64,000 bases of DNA, taken from positions 2,046,001 through 2,110,000 of the forward strand of contig NC_008268.1 in assembly GCF_000014565.1 (NCBI RefSeq), in the 5' to 3' direction. This document shows, one piece after another, positions 56,613 to 64,000 of the stretch. This stretch comes from Rhodococcus jostii RHA1. GTDB lineage: Bacteria > Actinomycetota > Actinomycetes > Mycobacteriales > Mycobacteriaceae. Below the pieces are notes generated by a model that worked only from the letters and a program-made list of their open reading frames with translations, had not been told where the DNA came from and did no database searches. The first letter of the stretch is position 1, and each line of letters starts with the position of its first letter. The position numbers and the translations under genes are program-made.

Positions 56613-57329
56613 TTACGCGTCGGCATCCTCGAGAAGGTTGCGGGTGCGGTTCGGGTCCACCGGGATGCCCGGGCCGGTGGTGGTCGAAACGGTGACCTTC
56701 TTGACGTAGCGGCCCTTCGCGGAGGACGGCTTCGCACGCAGGATCTCGTCCAGCGCGGCGCCGTAGTTCTCCACCAGCTTGGCGTCGTCGAACGACGCCT
56801 TGCCGATCACGAAGTGCAGGTTGGCCTGCTTGTCGACGCGGAAGTTGATCTTTCCGCCCTTGATGTCCGCGACAGCCTTCGTGACGTCAGCCGTCACGGT
56901 GCCGGTCTTCGGGTTCGGCATCAGGCCACGCGGTCCGAGGACGCGGGCGATGCGGCCGACCTTGGCCATCTGATCGGGAGTCGCGATGGCGGCGTCGAAA
57001 TCGAGCCATCCACCCTGGATCCGCTCGATGAGGTCCTCGGCACCGACGGCGTCGGCTCCAGCTGCCTCGGCCTCGGCGGCCTTCTCTCCGACTGCGAACA
57101 CGATGACGCGGGCGGTCTTACCGGTGCCGTGCGGCAGGTTGACCGTGCCGCGGACCATCTGGTCCGCCTTGCGGGGGTCGACGCCCAGGCGGACTGCAAC
57201 CTCGACGGTCGCGTCCATCTTGCTCGACGACGTCTCCTTCGCCAGCTTCGCAGCCTGCAGCGGGCTGTACAGCTTGTCGAAGTCGATCTTCTCAGCGGCG
57301 GCGAGATACGCCTTGCTGCGCTTTGCCAT
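56613..57329 (-). CDS. rplA: 50S ribosomal protein L1
   Basis: This 238-residue protein binds 23S rRNA at the L1 stalk and helps release deacylated tRNA. It has the N-terminal [16 protein letters not shown], the central [31 protein letters not shown] and the signature [19 protein letters not shown]. It follows rplK with an unusual 157-bp gap that contains two copies of a 14-bp hairpin-forming repeat. Confidence 0.99.
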
Positions 57330-57427
57330 TTCTTCTGTCCTAACTTCTCACCGCAGTGTGTGTCTTGTCTGCGATGGTGAATGGTTCAGTAGTGGTCTGG
57401 GCCTGGCCGGCCCTCCCACGCTTTCTT

Positions 57428-57467
57428 CGACGGCGGTGCCGTCAGTCGATCGCCGACGGCGGTGCCG
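57428..57467 (-). repeat. Tandem hairpin-forming repeats between rplK and rplA
   Basis: CGACGGCGGTGCCG occurs at 57428–57441 and again at 57454–57467. Each copy can fold into a small CGGC/GCCG hairpin, and the first extends to a perfect GACGGC-GGT-GCCGTC stem. They lie in the 157-bp rplK–rplA gap, which otherwise shows no gene. Confidence 0.65.
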
Positions 57468-57486
57468 CCGATCGATCAGGGCTGAC

Positions 57487-57921
57487 TCAGCCGTCGACCG
57501 TGATACCCATCGAGCGTGCGGTGCCGGCGATGATCTTCGCGGCCTGCTCGATGTCGTTCGCGTTGAGGTCTTCCTGCTTGGTCTTCGCGATCTCGCGCAC
57601 CTGATCCATGGTCACGGAAGCGACCTTGGTCTTGTGCGGCTCGCCGGAGCCCTTCTGCACGCCTGCAGCCTTGAGCAGCAGCTTGGCAGCCGGAGGGGTC
57701 TTCAGCTTGAAATCGAAGGTCCGGTCTTCGTAGACCGAGATCTCGACCGGCACCACGTTGCCGCGCTGGGACTCAGTCGCCGCGTTGTAGGCCTTGCAGA
57801 ATTCCATGATGTTCACGCCGTGCTGACCAAGCGCGGGACCCACGGGCGGTGCAGGGTTAGCCTGACCGGCCTGGATCTGAAGCTTGATGAGCCCTGCGAG
57901 CTTCTTCTTCTTGGGGGGCAT
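57487..57921 (-). CDS. rplK: 50S ribosomal protein L11
   Basis: This 144-residue protein binds the GTPase centre of 23S rRNA. It begins [42 protein letters not shown], the highly conserved N-terminal domain with the proline helix, and ends with the RNA-binding domain ([14 protein letters not shown]). It is 59 bp downstream of nusG, the standard secE–nusG–rplK order. Confidence 0.99.
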
Positions 57922-57980
57922 CTCGATTTCCTAATTCTTGCTGGGTGTGTTTCTTGCTACTGCAGTGCAAGTATGTGGCG

Positions 57981-58868
<888 letters not shown>

Positions 58869-58905
58869 TCACTCACATACTTCGGATCCACCGGGGCGGA
58901 TTCCG

Positions 58906-59358
58906 TCAACCGAACAACCAGGTGACGCCTTTGATGACCACCAGATCCAGCACGCCGATGAACGTCACCATGAACACCACGAAGACCAGGACGACGCTGG
59001 TGTAGGTGATCATCTGCTTGCGATTGGGCCAGATGACCTTGCGCAGCTCGGCGATGACCTCGCGGAGGAACCGGCGCAGGCGCTTGAAGATGTTTTCCTT
59101 GCGCGGCTTGTCGGCGCGATCCTTCTTTGCCGGCCTGACCTTGGTGGTCGTGTCCGACTTCGAGAGTTCCGGTGACTTCACGGAACTCGCGGCGACTTCG
59201 GTACCTGCCTGCGAACGACGGCCCTGGCGCTTACCGCTGGGCTTTCCCGAGGGAGTGGCGGAACGCGTGGTGGTGGCGTCGGCCGCGGTGTCGTCGGCAC
59301 CGTCCGGGCGCGTCGACCCTGAAGTGTCGCCGTCGCGCTTGGCGCGCTCCTCGCTCAC
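58906..59358 (-). CDS. secE: Preprotein translocase subunit SecE
   Basis: This 150-residue subunit stabilises SecY. Only the C-terminal ~60 residues are the SecE core: an amphipathic helix (RFLREVIAELRKVIWPNRKQM) and a single membrane helix (YTSVVLVFVVFMVTFIGVLDLVV). The first ~85 residues are a charged, low-complexity extension usual in actinobacteria. I chose the GTG at 59358, which has AGAGG 6–7 bp upstream; an ATG at 59382 would add eight residues and lies only 8 bp from the tRNA-Trp 3' end. Confidence 0.95.
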   Translation of the reverse strand: MSEERAKRDGDTSGSTRPDGADDTAADATTTRSATPSGKPSGKRQGRRSQAGTEVAASSVKSPELSKSDTTTKVRPAKKDRADKPRKENIFKRLRRFLREVIAELRKVIWPNRKQMITYTSVVLVFVVFMVTFIGVLDLVVIKGVTWLFG

Positions 59359-59389
59359 GTCGTTCCTCTCAGTCGCTGGCATCCGGGGG

Positions 59390-59462
<73 letters not shown>

Positions 59463-59646
59463 TTGGTCGGGAGACCTGGTCCGAAACTAGCCTCGGACCA
59501 ATTCTTGACCGACCTCTCTGTGATTACATGACACGCGCGCCACCCTTGCCGGCCGTACAGCACCGTAGGGCAGCGCGCAGCGCTGAGTAATCCCAGAAAT
59601 CTCAGTGTACTTCAAAGCCCCGGAACAAACCCAATCCACCCGGCTG

Positions 59647-60072
59647 TCAGGCCAGACGGACCGTTGCGGTGGCGCGACCGAAGATCTTCTTTCCCTCGGA
59701 ACGCGCCACGATCGCGACTACTGCTGTCTTGCTTTCTTCGTCGAGCGACTTCACCTTACCGGTGTACTCGACCTGCGCGGCCTCGTCCTCGCGGACGTAG
59801 ACCGAGCTCGTGAAACGAACGTTGTATTCCTTGACGGCACCCGGATCGCCGAGCCACGACGTGACGAAGCCGCCGCCGAGACCCATGGTGAGCATTCCGT
59901 GCGCGATCACGTTGTCCAGACCGGCAAGCTTGACGACCTCGTCGCTCCAGTGGATCGGGTTGGGATCGCCGGACACGCCCGCGTAGTTGACCAGGTCGCC
60001 ACGCGTGAGCTTCACGATGCGCTCGGGGAGTTCTTCACCCACCGAGACGTCCTCGAACTTACGAAGCGCCAT
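59647..60072 (-). CDS. hadB: (3R)-hydroxyacyl-ACP dehydratase subunit HadB
   Basis: This 141-residue hotdog protein is the catalytic subunit of the FAS-II dehydratase used for mycolic acid chain elongation. The hydratase motif YAGVSGDPNPIHWSDEV, with catalytic aspartate and histidine, and HGMLTMGLGGGF match HadB. It overlaps hadA by 14 bp. In M. tuberculosis hadC follows, but here only 184 bp separate hadB from tRNA-Trp and no hadC is present; that gap shows no gene. Confidence 0.96.
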   Translation of the reverse strand: MALRKFEDVSVGEELPERIVKLTRGDLVNYAGVSGDPNPIHWSDEVVKLAGLDNVIAHGMLTMGLGGGFVTSWLGDPGAVKEYNVRFTSSVYVREDEAAQVEYTGKVKSLDEESKTAVVAIVARSEGKKIFGRATATVRLA

Positions 60073-60622
60073 GCATGATCACGTCCTTGACTGCGTGAGC
60101 GATGTTCTCGTCGACCTCGCCACCGGTGCGCGCGACGAGCGTCGTCCACGTGGTCTGGACCAGTTCGTCGTACTGATCGGTGACGATGTTCTTGGTGACG
60201 ATGATGTCGCTGCCGCCCATCTGACGGAACGACTCCAGGTACACGTCACAGACCAGGCGGTCGCCGACCTTGATCGGCTTGTGGAACTCGAGCCGCTGAT
60301 CGGTCTGGAGAATCTGGCTCGGGTCGTAGCCCGTGACGATCTCCTTGAAGAGACGTCCCTGGGCGATGATGCCGACGAGCGAGATGAACGTCAGAGGAGC
60401 GAGGAGACCGTCGTAGCCGAGGCCCTTCGCGGCTTCCTCGTCGTGGTGAGCGGGGTGCCAGTCCTGCACGGCACGCGCGTACTCTCGCACCTTCTCGCGT
60501 CCGACCTCGTAGAAGTCGTCGACGCGGTAGTGGTGCCCGACCATTGCCAGTGCGTGCGCGGCAGGATCAGCAGGAACAGCCTCGGGCACGTATGCCTCTG
60601 TCTCTGTCACAGTGTCAGTCAC
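60059..60622 (-). CDS. hadA: (3R)-hydroxyacyl-ACP dehydratase subunit HadA
   Basis: This 187-residue MaoC-like hotdog protein is the substrate-stabilising, non-catalytic partner of HadB. It has the N-terminal HALAMVGHHYRVDDFYEVGREKVREYARAVQDWHPAHHD and the long central helix of HadA. The start is GTG at 60622. It lies downstream of rpmG in the same orientation, the actinobacterial rpmG–hadA–hadB order. Confidence 0.96.
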   Translation of the reverse strand: MTDTVTETEAYVPEAVPADPAAHALAMVGHHYRVDDFYEVGREKVREYARAVQDWHPAHHDEEAAKGLGYDGLLAPLTFISLVGIIAQGRLFKEIVTGYDPSQILQTDQRLEFHKPIKVGDRLVCDVYLESFRQMGGSDIIVTKNIVTDQYDELVQTTWTTLVARTGGEVDENIAHAVKDVIMHGAS

Positions 60623-60711
60623 GCGAAAGAACCTCTTCTACCCTTGGCGTCAGCGCGTGAGGGCAGCCTAGAGGACTCCCTTCGCGAACGCAGTCCTAGT
60701 TCCGGACCGTG

Positions 60712-60879
60712 TTACTTGGACTCGCGATGCGACTGGTGAGTTCCGCAGTTCGGGCAGAACTTCTTGAGCTCCAGGCGATCGGGGTCGTTGCGCCGATTCT
60801 TCTTGGTGATGTAGTTGCGGTGCTTGCATACCTCGCAGGCCAAAGTGATCTTGGGCCGAACGTCAGTCGAGGAGGCCAC
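60712..60879 (-). CDS. rpmG: 50S ribosomal protein L33
   Basis: This 55-residue protein reads [20 protein letters not shown], with [20 protein letters not shown] and [11 protein letters not shown] after it. Four cysteines in two CxxC pairs (residues 15/18 and 42/45) make it the zinc-binding form of L33. The GTG at 60879 is followed at once by conserved residues, and the TAA at 60712 ends the usual length. It is the first gene of the rpmG–hadAB block. Confidence 0.97.
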   Translation of the reverse strand: MASSTDVRPKITLACEVCKHRNYITKKNRRNDPDRLELKKFCPNCGTHQSHRESK

Positions 60880-60940
60880 GGGATGCCTTCTTTCGGGTGA
60901 ATCTGATTACGAACAATCAGGGTGGATCATGCATATTGTG

Positions 60941-61013
60941 TAGCGGTGACCGGACTTGAACCGGCGACGCAACGATTATGAGTCGTTTGCTCTACCAACT
61001 GAGCTACACCGCC
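60941..61013 (-). tRNA. tRNA-Met (CAT)
   Basis: The 73-nt cloverleaf begins GGCGGTG and closes with CACCGCT followed by a discriminator A. The anticodon loop CTCATAA gives CAT. G1 pairs with U72, so this is an elongator tRNA and not the initiator, which has an unpaired first position. Confidence 0.95.
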
Positions 61014-61058
61014 TCGGTGTCGAGTGTCGCGCACTAGGCGCTCCACTTCAATCCAGCG

Positions 61059-61131
61059 AGCCCCCTAACGGAATCGAACCGTTGACCTTTTCCTTACCAT
61101 GGAAACGCTCTGCCGACTGAGCTAAGGGGGC
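61059..61131 (-). tRNA. tRNA-Thr (GGT)
   Basis: The 73-nt cloverleaf begins GCCCCCT and closes with AGGGGGC followed by a discriminator T. The anticodon arm TTTCC-ATGGTAA-GGAAA gives anticodon GGT. It lies 45 bp upstream (minus-strand direction) of tRNA-Met, and the two may be co-transcribed into rpmG. Confidence 0.95.
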
Positions 61132-61306
61132 GTGCTTCGCTCGCACATCGCTGCGCGCTGAAGCCTTGACGAGATTACACAGAGTTCGCGTCCAGAACCA
61201 AATTGCCTGGTCAGCGGCTTTCGTATGTCGCTGCACCCGACAGTTCGGGTCGGAAACCCACGTAGACCGGGGTGTCGGCCGGACAACCGGTCCCGGCCAC
61301 GAACGA

Positions 61307-61342
61307 CAGAACCCCGGTGAGCTGTCGCTCACCGGGGTTCTG
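61307..61342 (-). terminator. Terminator after tRNA-Tyr
   Basis: CAGAACCCCGGTGAGC and GCTCACCGGGGTTCTG form a perfect 16-bp stem with a 4-nt loop, starting 4 nt after the tRNA-Tyr 3' end. No T-run follows. The remaining 61132–61306 stretch to tRNA-Thr shows no gene. Confidence 0.9.
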
Positions 61343-61346
61343 TGTG

Positions 61347-61429
61347 TGGCAGATGTAGGATTCGAACCTACGTAGGCATAAGCCGACGGATTTACAGTCC
61401 GCTCCCATTGGCCGCTCGGGCAATCTGCC
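61347..61429 (-). tRNA. tRNA-Tyr (GTA)
   Basis: The 83-nt type II tRNA has acceptor arms GGCAGAT/ATCTGCC and discriminator A, the anticodon loop CTGTAAA (GTA), and a long variable arm. The 3' CCA is not encoded. The 199-bp gap to yajQ upstream shows no further gene and should hold the divergent promoters. Confidence 0.96.
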
Positions 61430-61628
61430 GGGGTTGCACGAGGAGCGCGAAATCTGCTCGAAATCGCTCTCCGCTGCGGAAAGAAGAATACAACGAACGG
61501 CCCCCCGTTTTGCAAACCGGGTGGATACGGGCGGTTGCGAACCGATAGCGTCGAATCTGCTCGCCGGCATTCGGCGGGCCCCCGGCCGGGTCGCGGCGGG
61601 GAGAACTAGACGAAACCGGGAGTGTGAA

Positions 61629-62120
61629 GTGGCTGATTCGTCCTTCGATGTGGTGAGCAAGGTGGAGCGTCAAGAGGTGGACAACGCCCTGCATCAGGCC
61701 GGCAAGGAGCTGTCGACCCGGTTCGACTTCCGGAACACGGGAGCATCGATCGAATGGTCCGGCGAGGAAACCATCACCCTGACGGCCGACACCGAGGAGC
61801 GACTGCTCGCCGCCCTGGACGTGTTCAAGGAGAAACTGATCCGGCGTGACATCTCACTGAAGGCGTTCGACGCGGGCGAGCCGGCGCAGTCCGGAAAGAT
61901 TTACAAGCTGTCGGGCAGCCTCGTCCAGGGCATCACCACGGAGAACGCCAAGAAGATCACCAAGAAGATCCGCGACGAGGGCCCCAAGGGCGTCAAGGCG
62001 CAGATCCAGGGCGACGAACTGCGGGTGAGCAGCAAGAAGCGCGACGACCTGCAGGCCGTCATCTCCCTGCTCAAGGGCGAGGACTTCGGGATCGCGCTGC
62101 AGTTCGTGAACTACCGGTAG
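61629..62120 (+). CDS. yajQ: YajQ family cyclic-di-GMP/nucleotide-binding protein
   Basis: This 163-residue protein starts [21 protein letters not shown] and ends [17 protein letters not shown], both diagnostic of YajQ. Its two ferredoxin-like domains bind RNA, GTP or, in some bacteria, cyclic-di-GMP. The GTG at 61629 fits the conserved N-terminus; a longer frame upstream is spurious. It is a single gene divergent from tRNA-Tyr and convergent with htpX. Confidence 0.97.
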   Translation: MADSSFDVVSKVERQEVDNALHQAGKELSTRFDFRNTGASIEWSGEETITLTADTEERLLAALDVFKEKLIRRDISLKAFDAGEPAQSGKIYKLSGSLVQGITTENAKKITKKIRDEGPKGVKAQIQGDELRVSSKKRDDLQAVISLLKGEDFGIALQFVNYR

Positions 62121-62130
62121 AGGCGCTCCG

Positions 62131-62180
62131 CGCCCGTGCGCGGTTGACGAGTCTCTGCACTCGTTGACCACGCACGGGCG
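62131..62180. terminator. Bidirectional terminator between yajQ and htpX
   Basis: A 50-bp imperfect hairpin has CGCCCGTGCG/CGCACGGGCG outer arms, GGT/ACC and ACGAGT/ACTCGT inner arms, two small internal loops and a 6-nt apical loop. It starts 10 bp after the yajQ stop and ends 10 bp before the htpX stop, so it can serve both strands. Confidence 0.85.
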
Positions 62181-62190
62181 GCGAAGCCGC

Positions 62191-63051
62191 CTACATCCCC
62201 GCCATCCGCTCGAGCCGCTCGATCCGGTCGGCCATCGGCGGGTGGGTGGAGAACATCCGGCTCATCTTCTCGCCGGTGCGGAAGGGGTTGGCGATCATCA
62301 GGTGCGACTGCGCGGCGAGCTGAGGCTCCGGCGGCAGCGGCGCAGCCTGGGTGCCCTGCTCCAGCTTCCGCAGCGCGGACGCCAGCGCCAGGGGGTCTCC
62401 GGTGAGTTCTGCGCCCGACTGGTCGGCCTGGTACTCCCGGGACCGCGACACCGCGAGTTTGACGACGGTCGCGGCGATGGGTCCGAGCAGCGACACCAGC
62501 AGCAGCGCGATCGGGTTGGCGCCCTGTCCCCCGCCGCGTCCGCCGAACATGTTGGCGAACATGGCGAAGTTCGCAAGTCCCGACACGACGGCGGCCATGG
62601 CGCCTGCGACGGAGGAAATCAGGATGTCGCGGTTGTAGACGTGCGACAGCTCGTGTCCGAGCACGGCCCGCAACTCTCGTTCGTTGAGGATCTGCAGAAT
62701 GCCGCTCGTGACGCACACCGCGGCGTGGCGCGGACTGCGCCCGGTGGCGAACGCGTTGGGCGCGGACGTGGGGCTGATGTAGAGCCGCGGCATCGGCTGG
62801 TGCGCGGTGGTGGCCAGTTCCCGGACGATGCGGTAGATGACCGGCGCCTGCACCTCGGTGATCGGCTGGGCGTGCATTGCCTTGAGCGCCATCTTGTCGC
62901 TGTTGAAGTACACGTACGCGTTCATTCCGACCGCGAACACGATCGCCAGCAGCAGGATGGTGGGGTTGCGGAACAACGCGCCGATGAACACGATCAGCGC
63001 CGACATGCCGACCAACAGAACCAGAGTCTTCGCCCCGTTTGCGTAGCGCAC
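62191..63051 (-). CDS. htpX: Membrane zinc metalloprotease HtpX
   Basis: This 286-residue M48B protease helps degrade misfolded membrane proteins. Zinc ligands are H133 and H137 (HELSH) and E206 in SREYQADQ. Two N-terminal helices (about residues 9–46) and two more around 140–200 place the active site on the cytoplasmic face. It lies next to a polyprenyl synthase gene, as in M. tuberculosis. The 143-bp upstream gap holds its promoter. Confidence 0.96.
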   Translation of the reverse strand: MRYANGAKTLVLLVGMSALIVFIGALFRNPTILLLAIVFAVGMNAYVYFNSDKMALKAMHAQPITEVQAPVIYRIVRELATTAHQPMPRLYISPTSAPNAFATGRSPRHAAVCVTSGILQILNERELRAVLGHELSHVYNRDILISSVAGAMAAVVSGLANFAMFANMFGGRGGGQGANPIALLLVSLLGPIAATVVKLAVSRSREYQADQSGAELTGDPLALASALRKLEQGTQAAPLPPEPQLAAQSHLMIANPFRTGEKMSRMFSTHPPMADRIERLERMAGM

Positions 63052-63194
63052 GTCACGCCTTCCTTGTCGTTGTCACCCGATCACGTCACCCGAGTTTCGG
63101 GATCTTGATCATTCAACGAAACACGGTGGCGGGACGGTTCCCGCACGGACGACGAGAATCGGGTGAAGACGAGTTCAGGTACTGACGATACGGC

Positions 63195-64000
63195 TCAGCC
63201 GACGCGCTCGATCGTGTAATCGACGAGCTTCACGAGGGCGTCGTTGGCGGGGCCCTGCGGCAGTTCGGCGAGCTGCGCGCGCGCCTGGACCGCGAACTCC
63301 TCCAGCTTCGCCTTGGCGGCGGCCATGCCTGGCGACCGTTCGAGGAGCGCGAGCGCCTCCGCGACGTCGTCGTCGTTGGTGACGGGGCCGTCGAGGAGCA
63401 CCCGGAGGCGATCGGCGTCGGGTCCCTCGTCGCGCAGTGCGTACAGGACGGGCAGCGTGTGGACGCCCTCACGCAGGTCGGTTCCGGGTGTCTTGCCGGA
63501 CTGCGCGGACACCGAGGAGATGTCGATGATGTCGTCGGAGATCTGGAAAGCGGTGCCCACGGCGTCGCCGAGGCGTTCGAGCCGCTTCACGTGGTCGGCG
63601 TCCGCGCCGGAGAAGGTGCCGCCGAAGCGTCCGCACGCCGCGATGAGTGAGCCCGTCTTCTCCCACACGACCTTGAGGTAGTGCTCGACCGGATCCTGCT
63701 CGCCGCGAAGCCCGATCGTCTCGCGCATCTGGCCGGTGACGAGTTCGGCGAACGTTTCGGCGATGATGCGCACCGCCTCGGGTCCCAGCGTCGAGACGAG
63801 ACGGGACGCGTGCGCGAACAGATAGTCGCCGGCGAGGATCGCAACGCTGTTGCCCCACCGCGAGTTCGCGCTGGGTGCACCGCGGCGCATCGACGCTTCG
63901 TCCATCACGTCGTCGTGGTACAGCGTGGCGAGGTGGACCAGCTCGACGACGGTGGCCGCCGTGACCACCGACGGGTCGGAGGCCTTCGGTCCGAGCTGGG
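63195..64000 (-). CDS. Polyprenyl diphosphate synthase (GrcC-like; N-terminus beyond window)
   Basis: The visible ~267 residues are the C-terminal three quarters of an all-helical trans-prenyltransferase. The first aspartate-rich motif reads DDVMDE (LYHDDVMDEASMRRG) and the second DDIID (AFQISDDIIDIS), both needed for magnesium and diphosphate binding. It likely makes the long isoprenoid tail of menaquinone; chain length cannot be judged because residues before the first motif are mostly outside the right edge. Position beside htpX matches mycobacterial grcC1. Confidence 0.94.
   Translation of the reverse strand, partial: QLGPKASDPSVVTAATVVELVHLATLYHDDVMDEASMRRGAPSANSRWGNSVAILAGDYLFAHASRLVSTLGPEAVRIIAETFAELVTGQMRETIGLRGEQDPVEHYLKVVWEKTGSLIAACGRFGGTFSGADADHVKRLERLGDAVGTAFQISDDIIDISSVSAQSGKTPGTDLREGVHTLPVLYALRDEGPDADRLRVLLDGPVTNDDDVAEALALLERSPGMAAAKAKLEEFAVQARAQLAELPQGPANDALVKLVDYTIERVG

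Noticed and set aside
61132..61628. Short open frames around the tRNA-Thr/tRNA-Tyr/yajQ region
   Set aside because: They run through tRNA genes and terminator hairpins and have no coding features.
63094..63122. GTTTCG/CGAAAC repeat upstream of htpX
   Set aside because: Only 6 bp with a 17-bp spacer; too weak to separate from chance.

Overview
The window is high-GC actinobacterial chromosome, almost certainly Rhodococcus or a close mycolic-acid-containing relative (R. jostii/opacus-like). Three things point there: GTG and TTG starts are frequent; the housekeeping block rpmG–hadA–hadB–tRNA-Trp–secE–nusG–rplK–rplA…rplJ–rplL…rpoB–rpoC matches Mycobacteriales synteny; and a complete mce (mammalian-cell-entry) lipid-import operon and an MmpL-type transporter sit inside it. 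I see no phage, insertion sequence, integrase or CRISPR array. The genus is an inference from gene content, not from a database search.

Region 1 (1–8.9 kb) is an acyl-CoA catabolic locus. A tightly overlapping minus-strand operon encodes a DinB-fold protein, an AtuA-type protein, an acyl-CoA dehydrogenase and both subunits of a biotin-dependent acyl-CoA carboxylase; the alpha subunit runs off the left edge inside its biotinyl domain. A short-chain dehydrogenase and an enoyl-CoA hydratase diverge from it. Together these resemble the gene set for acyclic-isoprenoid or branched-chain acyl-CoA breakdown.

Region 2 (8.9–31 kb) is a mosaic of small transcription units: an EamA exporter, aminopeptidase N, an FAD monooxygenase with a divergent TetR regulator and two palindromic operators, a class III adenylate cyclase of the Rv1264 type, a TetR/thioesterase pair, a serine/threonine dehydratase, an LLM oxidoreductase–MarR–pirin operon, a MarR–MFS operon, a quinone-oxidoreductase-like protein, an FprB-type ferredoxin reductase divergent from an acyl-ACP thioesterase, an XRE regulator divergent from an aldo/keto reductase, a SixA phosphatase, a TetR gene broken by an in-frame TAG, and an M23 lipoprotein.

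Region 3 (31–60.9 kb) is the transcription/translation core with envelope-lipid genes interleaved. rpoB–rpoC run on the minus strand. An MmpL gene diverges from rpoB. The mce operon follows in the order mceG–yrbE4A–yrbE4B–mceA–F–two mce-associated proteins, with nearly every junction overlapping. Then come rplJ–rplL, a plus-strand drug exporter, rplK–rplA, secE–nusG, tRNA-Trp, hadA–hadB and rpmG. Strong hairpin terminators bound the transcription units.

Region 4 (60.9–64 kb) holds tRNA-Met, tRNA-Thr and tRNA-Tyr, yajQ, htpX and the start-truncated end of a polyprenyl diphosphate synthase gene.

No wholly new system is evident. The best leads are regulatory: a 17-bp operator shared by two distant promoters with no adjacent regulator gene, paired palindromes controlling a monooxygenase, a GNRA-capped hairpin between rpoB and rpoC, and an intrinsic-terminator-like element in the rplJ leader. 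Also notable are the AtuA-like catabolic cluster, the nonsense-interrupted TetR gene, and the absence of hadC from its usual place.
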